Shown piece by piece: positions 8,642 through 17,527 of a stretch of 64,000 nucleotides of DNA. Below the pieces are notes generated by a model that saw only the letters and a program-made list of their open reading frames with translations, was not told where the DNA came from and did not search any database. The number at the start of each line of letters is the position of its first letter. Position 1 is the first letter of the stretch. This stretch comes from an uncultured Bacilli bacterium (GTDB lineage Bacteria; Bacillota_I; Bacilli_A; RF39; UBA660): the NCBI GenBank assembly GCA_934167485.1, contig CAKPKL010000001.1, positions 92,843 to 156,842 on the forward strand, given 5' to 3'. Made by a program: the position numbers and the translations under genes.

Positions 8642-8745
8642 ACATTTAATTGATTTTAGATGTATCGCTACTAAGTAGGCGAATAACAAGTGTACTTAGA
8701 ATGTAAATCCTTGGAAAACTTTAATTTTTAAAGTTTTCTTTTTTT
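8642..8745 (+). ncRNA. Putative independently transcribed small RNA, family not recognised
   Basis: About 100 bases bounded by its own consensus promoter and a strong terminator (stem GAAAACTTTA/TAAAGTTTTC at 8714-8738, then seven Ts). No open frame with a ribosome-binding site is seen. Inside, AGTACATTT can pair with GAATGTA plus GTACT, and CGCTAC/GTAGGCG forms an inner hairpin, giving a closed fold. The next gene, tig, has its own promoter after the terminator, so this is not simply a tig leader. I could not match it to SRP RNA, 6S, tmRNA or a known riboswitch from the sequence alone. Confidence 0.55.
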
Positions 8746-8747
8746 AC

Positions 8748-8776
8748 TTGATAAAATAATAAAAATATTATATACT
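8748..8776 (+). promoter_or_regulatory. Promoter of tig
   Basis: TTGATA (8748-8753), 17-base spacer, TATACT (8771-8776); the transcript would begin shortly before the GGAGG ribosome-binding site of tig. Confidence 0.65.
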
Positions 8777-8799
8777 ATATAAGTATTGGAGGAAGATTT

Positions 8800-10059
8800 A
8801 TGGAAAAAAATAAAAACTTAAAAGAAATAGTTATAAAAGTAGAAGGAGAGAAATGGCAACAAGCTCTTGATAAAGCATTTAAAAAAGCAAATGCTAAAGC
8901 TAAAATAGATGGATTTAGACCTGGAAAAGCTCCTAAAGAAGTATTTTTAAAACATTATGGCATTGAATCATTATTTATGGATGCTTCTAATTATGCAGTT
9001 GAGGATGCTTATAATCAAATGATAGAAGAAAATAAAGATTTAGAGATAGCTGCTCAACCTGTATTAGATATTAGATCTATAGATGAAAAATATATAGAAT
9101 ATGTATTTACAATTACAACTAAACCAGAAGTAAAACTTGGTAAATATAAGGGATTAGATGTAAAAAAAGATGCTGTTAAAGTGACAAAGAAAGAAATAGA
9201 TGAAGCAATTGATCATATGAGAGAACACTATAAAGAAAATATAGTAAAAAATGGTAAAGTAGAAAAAGGTGATATTGCTATAATTGATTTTGAAGGATTT
9301 AAAGATGGTAAAGCATTCGAAGGTGGAAAAGGAGAAAATTATTCACTTGAGATAGGATCTAATACATTTATACCAGGATTTGAAGATCAAATAATAGGTA
9401 TGGGTGCTGGTGAAGAAAAAGACATTAATGTTACTTTCCCTGAAGATTATCATGCAGAAGATTTAAAAGGTGCTCCTGTAGTATTTAAAGTTAAAGTAAA
9501 TGAAGTTAAAGAAGTAAAGGTTCCAGAATTAGATAAAGAATTCTTTGAAGATTTAGGAATGGAAGGAATAGATAATAAAGAAGCTTTAGAAGCTCAAGTA
9601 AAAGAAAATATTAAAACAAGCAAAGATGCTAAAGCTGAAGAAAAATATATTGAAGATTTACTTGCAGAAATAGCAAAAAATACTGAAATTGATGTACCAG
9701 AAACTATGGTTAATGATGAAACAGAGAGAATGGTAGAACAATTTGCAGAACATTTATCTATGCAAGGAATAAATATTGAACAATTCTATCAATATACAAA
9801 TTCTTCTAAAGATGCATTAAAAGAACAATATAAAGAAGAAGCTTTAAAAAGAATTAAATATAGATTAATATTAGAACAAGTTATTAAAGCTGAAAAAATT
9901 AAAATAACTGACAAAGATGTAGATAAAGAAGTTGAAGAATTAGCTAAAAAATATAATATGACTAAAGAAGAAGTAAAAAAACAATATGGAGATAATTTAG
10001 ATTATATTAAATATGATTTAGAAGTTAAAAAAGCATTTGAAGCTATTAAAGGTGAATAA
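8800..10059 (+). CDS. tig: Trigger factor, ribosome-associated chaperone and prolyl isomerase
   Basis: A 419-residue chaperone that binds L23 at the exit tunnel. The N-terminal ribosome-binding domain carries the signature GFRPGKAPKE. The FKBP-type isomerase domain is about residues 155-240 (GDIAIIDFEGF, FIPGFEDQIIGM), followed by a long charged helical C-terminal domain. Length is close to the family norm. It is monocistronic, with its own promoter and terminator. Confidence 0.96.
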   Translation: MEKNKNLKEIVIKVEGEKWQQALDKAFKKANAKAKIDGFRPGKAPKEVFLKHYGIESLFMDASNYAVEDAYNQMIEENKDLEIAAQPVLDIRSIDEKYIEYVFTITTKPEVKLGKYKGLDVKKDAVKVTKKEIDEAIDHMREHYKENIVKNGKVEKGDIAIIDFEGFKDGKAFEGGKGENYSLEIGSNTFIPGFEDQIIGMGAGEEKDINVTFPEDYHAEDLKGAPVVFKVKVNEVKEVKVPELDKEFFEDLGMEGIDNKEALEAQVKENIKTSKDAKAEEKYIEDLLAEIAKNTEIDVPETMVNDETERMVEQFAEHLSMQGINIEQFYQYTNSSKDALKEQYKEEALKRIKYRLILEQVIKAEKIKITDKDVDKEVEELAKKYNMTKEEVKKQYGDNLDYIKYDLEVKKAFEAIKGE

Positions 10060-10083
10060 AAGATTGATTTTCAATCTTTTTTT
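10059..10083 (+). terminator. Terminator of tig
   Basis: A 9-bp perfect stem (AAAGATTGA / TCAATCTTT) with a TTT loop, followed by Ts. The same hairpin type ends leuS and rpoE. Confidence 0.85.
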
Positions 10084-10128
10084 AATATTTAAAAATATTT
10101 GGTTAATAATACTAATAGGAGGCGAAAT

Positions 10129-10515
10129 ATGAAAAAAGGATTTACATTAATAGAACTTTTAGCAGTCATAGTAATACTTGCAATTATTGCATTAATAGCT
10201 ACACCAGTAATATTAAATGTAATAGAGGATAGTAGAACATCAAGTAAAAAGAGGAGTATAGAATTATATGCCAATGCGGTAGAAAATGCATTAGTTAAGA
10301 CTCAATTTGATAATAAACTTACTGTAGGCAAATATACACCTATAACAGATTCTAATGGTAAAAAAATAACTAATGGTAGTGATACAATAAGTGTAGATTA
10401 TGATGGTGAATCAGTAGAGTGTGATATTAATGTGTATGAAAGTGGAAATATATATTTAGATAACTGCAGTGTTGGAGGAACTAGTGTAGATTATACATAT
10501 GGCACTAAAGAATGA
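10129..10515 (+). CDS. Short type IV prepilin-like protein (core module only)
   Basis: A 128-residue prepilin: MKKG|FTLIELLAVIVILAI, with cleavage after Gly, Phe+1 and Glu+5. It includes the shared IELYxxAVENA helix and the region ending VDYTYGTKE, and stops where the longer paralogues at 15639 and 30513 continue into their lectin-like domain (VEYTYGNK...). It may be a minimal pilin subunit or a truncated version of those. ATG 10129 is chosen because AGGAGG lies 7-12 bases upstream. It stands alone between tig and dnaD. Confidence 0.85.
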   Translation: MKKGFTLIELLAVIVILAIIALIATPVILNVIEDSRTSSKKRSIELYANAVENALVKTQFDNKLTVGKYTPITDSNGKKITNGSDTISVDYDGESVECDINVYESGNIYLDNCSVGGTSVDYTYGTKE

Positions 10516-10569
10516 TGTATTTTATTTGACTATTTAAAAAAATATAGTATAATACTTTTAGGTGGTTAT

Positions 10570-11202
10570 ATGAGTCAAGTAATAGAAATTTTAAAAAGTA
10601 ATAATTATCAAATATCTAAAGAATTATTATTTAATTATAAGAAATTAAATATAACAGATACTGAACTAATATTATTGATATATTTAACAAATCAAAGTAG
10701 TAACGTGTATAATCCTAAACAAATTAGTAATGATTTAGGTATAGAACTTAATAATGTTTTAGAATCTATAAATTCTTTAAGTGAAAAGAACATTATTAAA
10801 ATAGAAATGAAAAAGGTTAATAATATAAGAGGTGAGGTAATAAATTTAGATTTATTATATGAACGTCTTGCATTCTCTTTACAAGAATTAGAACCTACTA
10901 AAGAGACAAGTATATATGATATATTTGAAACTGAATTTGGTAGAACACTAAGTCCTATGGAATTTGAAATAATAAATGGTTGGGTAGATAATGGATATAG
11001 TGAGGAACTTATTGTACTTGCTTTAAAAGAGGCTACATATAACGGAGTTAGTAATCTAAGATATATTGATAAAATAATATATGAATGGGGTAAAAAAGGA
11101 ATTAAGACAAAAGAAGATGTAGAAAAAAATAGAAGACAATTCAAGAGCAATAATACTAATAATAAAGAATTATTTGAATATGATTGGTTAAATGATAGAT
11201 AG
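10570..11202 (+). CDS. dnaD: DnaD-like replication initiation protein
   Basis: A 210-residue protein with an N-terminal winged-helix part (about 20-100) and a C-terminal DnaD/DnaB2 domain (SIYDIFETEFGRTLSPMEFE, then GxxEELIxxALKEA and YIDKIIYEW). DnaD remodels DNA during primosome loading at oriC and restart. It overlaps nth by 11 bases, in the same dnaD-nth order as Bacillus. AGGTGG precedes the ATG. Confidence 0.93.
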   Translation: MSQVIEILKSNNYQISKELLFNYKKLNITDTELILLIYLTNQSSNVYNPKQISNDLGIELNNVLESINSLSEKNIIKIEMKKVNNIRGEVINLDLLYERLAFSLQELEPTKETSIYDIFETEFGRTLSPMEFEIINGWVDNGYSEELIVLALKEATYNGVSNLRYIDKIIYEWGKKGIKTKEDVEKNRRQFKSNNTNNKELFEYDWLNDR

Positions 11203-11803
11203 TTTAATTAATTATTTAGATGAATTGTTTCCTAATCCACATTGTGAACTTAATTATACAAAAGATTATGAATTATTATTAGCTGTTATGTTGAGTGCTC
11301 AAACTACAGATAAAAGGGTAAACCAAGTAACTAATATATTGTTTAAAAAGTATGATACATTAGAAAAACTAAGCGAGGCTAATATAAATGATATTATAGA
11401 TATTATAAGACCTATAGGAACATTTAATAAAAAAGCACAAAATATAATATCAATATCTAAATCATTAATAAAAGATTATAATGGTATAGTACCAAATGAT
11501 AGAATGTATTTAGAAAGTTTAAGTGGTGTAGGTAGAAAAACCACAAATGTAGTACTTGCCAATCTTTATAATGTTCCATGTATTGCTGTTGATACACATG
11601 TATCTAGAGTTAGTAAAAGACTGAAATTAGCAAAACTAACAGATGATGTTTTGATAGTAGAAAAGAAACTTACTAAAAAACTTCCAAAAAATAAACTAAC
11701 TAGAATGCATCATCAACTAGTTTTATTTGGAAGATATTATTGTAAAGCACAACATCCTTTATGCGATGATTGTAAATTGAAAGAATATTGTACAAAAAAA
11801 TAA
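11192..11803 (+). CDS. nth: Endonuclease III (DNA glycosylase/AP lyase)
   Basis: A 203-residue base-excision enzyme that removes oxidised pyrimidines. The helix-hairpin-helix is LESLSGVGRKTTNVV with the catalytic Lys region, followed by VDTHVSRVSKRL with the catalytic Asp. The C-terminus carries the 4Fe-4S ligands (CKAQHPLCDDCKLKEYC). Length is standard. Confidence 0.96.
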   Translation: MIDSLINYLDELFPNPHCELNYTKDYELLLAVMLSAQTTDKRVNQVTNILFKKYDTLEKLSEANINDIIDIIRPIGTFNKKAQNIISISKSLIKDYNGIVPNDRMYLESLSGVGRKTTNVVLANLYNVPCIAVDTHVSRVSKRLKLAKLTDDVLIVEKKLTKKLPKNKLTRMHHQLVLFGRYYCKAQHPLCDDCKLKEYCTKK

Positions 11804-11826
11804 AGCTTATTGCTTTATTTTTTTAT
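11798..11826. terminator. Bidirectional terminator between nth and ponA
   Basis: AAATAAAGC / GCTTTATTT stem flanked by A and T runs, serving nth on the plus strand and ponA on the minus strand. Confidence 0.75.
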
Positions 11827-14660
11827 GGATTATTTGTTGTATTATCATCAGGATTTGCTGGATTATCAGGATTATCTGGTGTATCTGGATTATCAGGATT
11901 TGATGGAATTAATGGATCATTATAAGATATATTGATTGTTACTGATTTACCAGAACTCATATTAGATTTAAATATTGAGTATGCAGTTTTTACTACATAT
12001 GTATATTCACCAGATTTATTTTCGGTAATCTCATATTTATTAGTAGTTACAAAATCTAATAAAGAAAGCTTACCATTTTTATCTTTTTTATAAATATTAT
12101 ATCCTAACTTACCAATATAATTATTATTATAACCAATCCTGTCATAAACAAAGGCATTTAAGAAACCTTCGTTTTCAAATACTTTAGAATAATATTTCCT
12201 TAAATAAGATTCGTCATTTATTTCAGGAGTTTTAACGACATCCCAAGTAAGTGTTATTTTATTATTTGAAGCATTAGCTTTTAAATTTGAAACATCATTT
12301 AATCTAGAAAATCTTGTGGATTCGGTAGTAGGTTCAGTACCTTTAACGAATAATTCAGTTCTTCTTAAATTAGCAGGAGTAAATTCACTTGGCAAAGTTG
12401 CTTCAGGACAATCTGATTCAACCTCAACAGCTACAACGCCACTTGGTTGAGTAAAGTAATTAGTATTAGTAAATACTTTTTTACCAACTGCATTAAATAA
12501 TCTAGTATGTTGAACTGTACCAATTTTAAGATAATTTTCAGTACTTAATTTGTCATAACCATACCAAACACCAATGGAATACTCAGTATTATATCCAATT
12601 GTCCAAATATCATTAATAGCTCCAGACCATTGCATATTTTTTGCTTCTAGTATTTTACTATCATAGTTTGTAGTACCAGTTTTTGCGGCATATCTAACAC
12701 CATTAATATTATAATATCCACCCATAGCCTGAGTAGCAGTAGAAGCAAGCATATCACTTATTATGTATGCAGTTTCTTCACTCATTGCTTTGGTCTTTTT
12801 AATATCATTAACATATTCTTCTCCTGTCTCTTGATAAATTAATTTAGTGAAAGAGTATGGTGTAGTGTATGTTCCATTATTTCCAAATGCAGCATATGCA
12901 GCAGCCATATTAAGAGGGGATTCTCCATTATAACCACCTATAGCATGGGCTTCATGTAATGTATTAGCTCTTGTTGCATCTACAACATCATTTGGATCGT
13001 TTTTATTTATACATTTTCTTTTTTCTCTTTTATAACCATCTTTACAAGAATAAATTTCAGGAGTAAGTCCTAATTTAGTAACAAACTCAATAATATCTTG
13101 TTTATTATTATTTTTAAAAGCTTTAAGGGCTGGAATATTTCTTGATCCCATTAGAGCAGTTCTAGCTGTTTCAAATCCTTCATAAGAACCATCCCAGTTA
13201 TTAATAGGAGTACCATCAGAATATGTAATAGGTTCATCAACTACTATATTGTATGAACTCCAATTATTATATTCTATAGCAGGACCATAATCATAAAGTG
13301 GTTTAGCAGTAGAACCAATTTGTCTATCACCATCAGTAGCATAATTATAATTATCAATTGCATTTAAATTTCTATTACCACCAATTGCACTTATACTACC
13401 ATCTTTAACATTTACAACAGCAATACCAGCTTGAACAACATCATTTTCCCAAGTATAATTAGATCCACTCATAATATCATTTACATAATCTTGAATACTT
13501 GTATCAAGAGTAGTATAAATAGTCATTGGAGTAGTATAAGGATTTTTTCCAGTTTTCTCTTGAACTTCTTCAACAACAGTGTCTATAAAAGATTGATAAG
13601 GAGAAATATCACCATTTGCATATACGCTATCTTCTTTTGGAATAACAATTTTTTCAACAGTTAAATCTTTCGCAATATTATATTCTTCTTTAGTGATATA
13701 TCCATGTCTTAACATAAGATATAAAACAGTTTGTCTTCTTTTTTCAGTTGCTTCTGGATTTTTATAAGGATCATATCTACCAGGTGCTTGGAATAAACCT
13801 GCAATCATAGCTGCTTCAGCTACATTTAAATCTTTAGCACTTTTTCCAAAATAATTTCTAGATACTTGTTCAACTCCATAAGCATTTTTTCCTAAATATT
13901 GTGAATTAACATAAAATTCCATTATTTGTTCTTTAGTATAATTTTTTTCAATTCTAAACATTGCAACATACACATCTGTAAACTTTCTTATAATACCTTT
14001 AATACCAGTATCCTCTTTAGAAGTATAAGCATTTTTAGATACTTGCATTGTTAGAGTAGAAGCTCCACCAGCACTCTTTACTCCCAATACTTGGTAGAAA
14101 GAAGCTTTTAAGAATCTTGCCCAGTCAACACCATTATGTTCAAAAAATCTAGAATCTTCGGTTGCTACTATAGCATCTACTAATACCTCAGGTATTTCAT
14201 CGTATGTAATAGTAACACGTTTTTCAGTTCCTAATTTAGCTTTTTCGTTACCATCTTTATCTAGGATAACAGTCGGATTAGTAACATATAATAATGATTC
14301 ATCAAACTCTGGAGCATTTATTACTATATAAGTTATAAAACCAAGTGCTCCAATAATCCCCATTACAAAACAAGTTAAAATAATTAATAAAAATATTTTT
14401 AATTTTTTTCTTTTTTTCTTTACTTTTGTTTTTCCATCTTTCTTTTTCATATCATCAATCCCTTTTTTATTAACAATGTAGTAAGGTATAAAATAAATAC
14501 AATTAATAAAAATAAATAATAGTAAAGCTTTAATAAAACCTATAGAAAGTGTTGATACTATAAGTATTAAGAAACTTATAATAGGTACTAAAACACTTTT
14601 TGGATCTTTATCCCATACCTTTTTAATTTTTTTTCTTAAAGTTTTAATCTTTTTTTTCAT
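11823..14660 (-). CDS. ponA: Class A penicillin-binding protein 1A
   Basis: A bifunctional glycosyltransferase/transpeptidase of about 945 residues. A Lys-rich cytoplasmic tail and hydrophobic segments near the N-terminus lead to the GT51 domain (ATEDSRFFEHNGVDW, STLTMQVSKN) and the transpeptidase domain with catalytic SxxK in GSTAKP and a KTGT motif. A fibronectin-like segment and a low-complexity tail of NPD repeats (PSNPDNPDTPDNP...) follow. ATG 14660 is chosen because GGAAGGAG precedes it; an in-frame upstream ATG at 14681 has no such site. It overlaps recU by 17 bases. Confidence 0.93.
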   Translation of the reverse strand: MKKKIKTLRKKIKKVWDKDPKSVLVPIISFLILIVSTLSIGFIKALLLFIFINCIYFIPYYIVNKKGIDDMKKKDGKTKVKKKRKKLKIFLLIILTCFVMGIIGALGFITYIVINAPEFDESLLYVTNPTVILDKDGNEKAKLGTEKRVTITYDEIPEVLVDAIVATEDSRFFEHNGVDWARFLKASFYQVLGVKSAGGASTLTMQVSKNAYTSKEDTGIKGIIRKFTDVYVAMFRIEKNYTKEQIMEFYVNSQYLGKNAYGVEQVSRNYFGKSAKDLNVAEAAMIAGLFQAPGRYDPYKNPEATEKRRQTVLYLMLRHGYITKEEYNIAKDLTVEKIVIPKEDSVYANGDISPYQSFIDTVVEEVQEKTGKNPYTTPMTIYTTLDTSIQDYVNDIMSGSNYTWENDVVQAGIAVVNVKDGSISAIGGNRNLNAIDNYNYATDGDRQIGSTAKPLYDYGPAIEYNNWSSYNIVVDEPITYSDGTPINNWDGSYEGFETARTALMGSRNIPALKAFKNNNKQDIIEFVTKLGLTPEIYSCKDGYKREKRKCINKNDPNDVVDATRANTLHEAHAIGGYNGESPLNMAAAYAAFGNNGTYTTPYSFTKLIYQETGEEYVNDIKKTKAMSEETAYIISDMLASTATQAMGGYYNINGVRYAAKTGTTNYDSKILEAKNMQWSGAINDIWTIGYNTEYSIGVWYGYDKLSTENYLKIGTVQHTRLFNAVGKKVFTNTNYFTQPSGVVAVEVESDCPEATLPSEFTPANLRRTELFVKGTEPTTESTRFSRLNDVSNLKANASNNKITLTWDVVKTPEINDESYLRKYYSKVFENEGFLNAFVYDRIGYNNNYIGKLGYNIYKKDKNGKLSLLDFVTTNKYEITENKSGEYTYVVKTAYSIFKSNMSSGKSVTINISYNDPLIPSNPDNPDTPDNPDNPANPDDNTTNNP

Positions 14661-15222
14661 ATTTAACTCCTTCCATATCAATTATTTTTAAATAATCTAA
14701 TCTAGGTCTTAATCCTTCTTTTATTAAATATCCTTTTTCTTCAAAATAAGAAACTGGTATAGATGCCCTTTTATTAGTATCTATAAAATTTATTAAGTCA
14801 CTAATAAATAGTAAAAATGTTTTATCTAATTTAACAAATCTAATAATGACAAAGCCAATACCACCATGATAATTAATTCTTTTTAAATGTTCTATTTGGT
14901 GATTATGAATATTACTTAGTGCAAAACTCGTTGTACTTTTAGTTTCCTTAGCTTCAAAATCAATATATTTTCCTTTATATATACCATTATAATCTGTAGT
15001 AGATGGAATTTTAAAATGTGCTTCTTTTATAACTGCATCACTTCTAGATTTATAATCTACTTTATTAATAGTAATAGGAGTAGGTTTCTTATATATAATA
15101 GCTATATTACTGTTTAAGTAATAGTTATTGCTATCATTTAAATCAGCTTCTAAATTCATACCTCTATTACCATAACATTTTAAAGAGTGAAACTCTTTTT
15201 TTATACCACTTGGATAATTCAT
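14644..15222 (-). CDS. recU: Holliday junction resolvase RecU
   Basis: A 192-residue structure-specific nuclease that resolves recombination junctions. Motifs include GNRGMNLE, the KKPTPITI segment, IDFEAKET carrying the active-site Glu-x-Lys, and the HNHQIEHL helix. GGTGAAG precedes the ATG. The recU-ponA pairing matches Bacillus. Confidence 0.95.
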   Translation of the reverse strand: MNYPSGIKKEFHSLKCYGNRGMNLEADLNDSNNYYLNSNIAIIYKKPTPITINKVDYKSRSDAVIKEAHFKIPSTTDYNGIYKGKYIDFEAKETKSTTSFALSNIHNHQIEHLKRINYHGGIGFVIIRFVKLDKTFLLFISDLINFIDTNKRASIPVSYFEEKGYLIKEGLRPRLDYLKIIDMEGVKYEKKD

Positions 15223-15387
15223 AACTTCACCTTATATAATTATACAATAAAATTATAAAATTTACCACTTTATTTTATTTATATTAGTTAAAAATACAAT
15301 TTATATACATAAACTTTTTTTATCTAGTTTTGTCGAATTCAAACAAATTATTTTTAATACGTGTTACTATATAGTTGAGGTGATAAT

Positions 15388-15483
15388 ATGAATACTAATT
15401 CACATATAGAGAATGTATTCAATAATATGATAAATGAAGTAAGTTATATAAAACTCGCTGCTTACCAAGTAAAAGGTAAGTAG
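15388..15483 (+). CDS. Possible 31-residue small protein
   Basis: ATG 15388 follows GAGGTGAT at good spacing and opens a 31-codon frame (MNTNSHIENVFNNMINEV...). The stop sits inside the downstream terminator hairpin. It lies alone in the 415-base gap between recU (diverging) and the pilin at 15639. I recognise no family. It could be a genuine small protein, a leader peptide, or a chance frame in a small RNA. The rest of the gap (15223-15387, 15491-15576) is AT-rich with nothing evident. Confidence 0.4.
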   Translation: MNTNSHIENVFNNMINEVSYIKLAAYQVKGK

Positions 15484-15490
15484 CTTTTTA
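15457..15490 (+). terminator. Terminator after the small ORF
   Basis: A 10-bp stem (GCTGCTTACC / GGTAAGTAGC, one G-T pair) followed by five Ts. Confidence 0.75.
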
Positions 15491-15576
15491 TTTAATCAAA
15501 AATATTGATTTTCAAAATATTTTTAAGTCGTTTTCATCGTTCATACATTTAATGATTTTGAATTCTCGTTTAAATA

Positions 15577-15605
15577 TTTACAAAAATAATAAAAATTAGT
15601 ATAAT
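15577..15605 (+). promoter_or_regulatory. Promoter of the variable pilin at 15639
   Basis: TTTACA (15577-15582), 17-base spacer, TATAAT (15600-15605) within TTAGTATAATTAATATAG, followed by the GTAAGAAAG leader shared with other pilin genes. Confidence 0.7.
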
Positions 15606-15638
15606 TAATATAGTAGAAAAGTAAGAAAGAAGAATAAT

Positions 15639-16736
15639 ATGAAAAAAGGATTTACATTAATAGAACTTTTAGCAGTTATAGTAATACTCGCTATAATCGC
15701 CCTAATTGCAACTCCAATAGTATTAGATATAATAGAAGATAGCAAAAATTCTAGTATAAAAAGAAGTATAGAATTATATGGTAATGCAGTAGAGAATGCA
15801 GTAGCTAAGGAGCAATTAAATGGAAGCGCTGTACCAAGTGGAAAGTATACGACTACTGATGGTAAAACATTAACAAATGGAAACACAACAATAAAAATAG
15901 ATTATAATGGAGCTAAAACGGTATGTGAAGTATATATCTCAAATGACGGTACTGTATCACTTAAAAAATGTAATGTGAGTAATAAAGATGTAGAGTATAC
16001 TTATGGAAATAAAATATATGAAAATGGAGAAGTAGTATATTTTGATGTAACAACAGGTAAGACTTGTGATACTTATACAGAAGAAAATAGTAATACAGGA
16101 TATAATGGAATAGGTGGAACAGAAAATCAAAATGGATGTTTAAAATTTTATGCATTTAATGATTTTGGAAGTGATAAGGTAAATTTAATATTGGATCATA
16201 ATACCACAGCAACTATAGCATGGAATTCAAGTGGAAGTAATATAAATGGACCAAGCGAAGAATTTTTAAATAAATTAAATGAAGATACAAAAGATTGGCA
16301 AGGAACAGAGACACTAACAAATTATTCAATAAATTTAGGTGAAGGAAAAGCAAACTATACAATAGATTATAGTACATATAAAGCAAGACTAATCACAGCA
16401 AATGAAGTCGCACAAATTACAAATAATATATCTTGGGACGAGTCAAAACTAATGGATTGGTATTATTTTGATACAAAGTCACAAACAGAAAGTACAACAG
16501 CATATAATTATGGATGGTTATATGATAGGACAAGGAATAGTTGCGAGGCATATGGATGTTCTAATAATTCAGACATAGGAATATATGGATATTGGACATC
16601 ATCTTCACGCGCTGGTAATACTTTTGATGCATGGTATGTACGCTTTGAAGGCTTTGTGTACAATAATAAAGTAGATTTTGCTGATGATTTTGGTATACGT
16701 CCATCAATAGAAGTTTTAAAATCAAAATTAAAGTAA
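15639..16736 (+). CDS. Type IV prepilin-like protein with lectin-like variable C-terminus
   Basis: A 365-residue prepilin closely related to the gene at 30513 and sharing the C-terminal domain of the one at 2116. It has MKKG|FTLIELLAVIV, the IIEDSKNSSIKRSIELYG helix, then CLKFYAFND, LILDHNTTAT, YKARLITANE, YGWLYDR and GYWTSS. The end (RAGNTFDAWYVRFEGF...GIRPSIEVLKSKLK) aligns codon for codon with the variable block at 31488. Here the codons are AT-ended and no silent copy follows, only a terminator. This may be an ameliorated or fixed member of the variable family. Confidence 0.85.
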   Translation: MKKGFTLIELLAVIVILAIIALIATPIVLDIIEDSKNSSIKRSIELYGNAVENAVAKEQLNGSAVPSGKYTTTDGKTLTNGNTTIKIDYNGAKTVCEVYISNDGTVSLKKCNVSNKDVEYTYGNKIYENGEVVYFDVTTGKTCDTYTEENSNTGYNGIGGTENQNGCLKFYAFNDFGSDKVNLILDHNTTATIAWNSSGSNINGPSEEFLNKLNEDTKDWQGTETLTNYSINLGEGKANYTIDYSTYKARLITANEVAQITNNISWDESKLMDWYYFDTKSQTESTTAYNYGWLYDRTRNSCEAYGCSNNSDIGIYGYWTSSSRAGNTFDAWYVRFEGFVYNNKVDFADDFGIRPSIEVLKSKLK

Positions 16737-16739
16737 ATT

Positions 16740-16761
16740 GCTAGCGTTATGTTAGCTTTTT
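16740..16761 (+). terminator. Terminator of the pilin at 15639
   Basis: GCTAGC/GTTAGC stem with a GTTAT loop, followed by Ts. Confidence 0.65.
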
Positions 16762-16826
16762 ATTTATATTGACAAAAAACTACTTTTTTGAGATAATTGA
16801 TGTGGAATAAATGTGAGGTGTTTTAA

Positions 16827-17150
16827 ATGTACCAAGACAGGGTTGTGTTAACTAGTAGAGATATATTAGAAAAAGAATTTAAAATAGATACTAGAGGATA
16901 TAGACCACAAGAAGTAGATAGATTTTTAGATTTAGTAATAAAAGATTATGAGGAAATGAATTCTATAATAAAAGAATTAGAGCATGATAAAAAACAATTA
17001 GTTGAAGATAATATAAGTTTAAAACAAGAAATAAGAAATCTTAAAACTAAATTAGACGTGTTATCTGATCCTGATAATAGTAATACGACAAATGCTGACG
17101 TATTAAGAAGAATATCTAAATTAGAAAAAATTATATACGGTAAAGAATAA
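16827..17150 (+). CDS. gpsB: Cell division protein GpsB (DivIVA family)
   Basis: A 107-residue coiled-coil protein that links PBP1 and other wall enzymes to the division machinery. The DivIVA/GpsB signature is present (ILEKEFKIDTRGYRPQEVDRFLD), then a heptad-rich coiled coil and a short C-terminal helix (RRISKLEKIIYG). It sits directly upstream of rnpB, as in Bacillus. Its stop codon lies within the first paired bases of the RNase P RNA. Confidence 0.93.
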   Translation: MYQDRVVLTSRDILEKEFKIDTRGYRPQEVDRFLDLVIKDYEEMNSIIKELEHDKKQLVEDNISLKQEIRNLKTKLDVLSDPDNSNTTNADVLRRISKLEKIIYGKE

Positions 17151-17500
17151 TATTTTGACAAATGCTGCATTCAAGTAATGTAGAGGAAAGTCCATGCTCA
17201 CACAAACTGAGATGTTTGTAGTGTTCACGCTAGGGGAAAAAATAACCCTAGGTAGCAAGTTTGCTAACGGCTCCGAAACAACCTAAGTTTTTAATATGGT
17301 TAGATTAGGTATAAAAGTGCCAAAGTGACGAAGAATCCAGAAATGGAGGAAGTGGAACGTGGTAAACCCCGTGAGTGAGAAACCCAAATTTTGGTAGGGG
17401 AGCTTCAGTAGAGAATTGAATCGATCTGAGGACTGGAAACAGTAGATAAATATTTGTCGCTTCGAAAGAAGAACAGAACATGGCTTATAAAATATTATTT
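17146..17500 (+). ncRNA. rnpB: RNase P RNA, Bacillus (type B) class
   Basis: The catalytic RNA that processes pre-tRNA 5' ends. The conserved GAGGAAAGTCCATGCTC segment (about 17181), the GGTAAACCCCGTGAG region and the distal ACAGAACATGGCTTA are clear. Helix P1 is formed by AATAATATTTT (17146-17156) and AAAATATTATT (17489-17499), which set the ends. A T-run follows. Length is about 355 nt. The 5' end overlaps the gpsB stop. Confidence 0.95.
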
Positions 17501-17527
17501 TTTTTAAATTTAGAATAGAGGAAAAAT

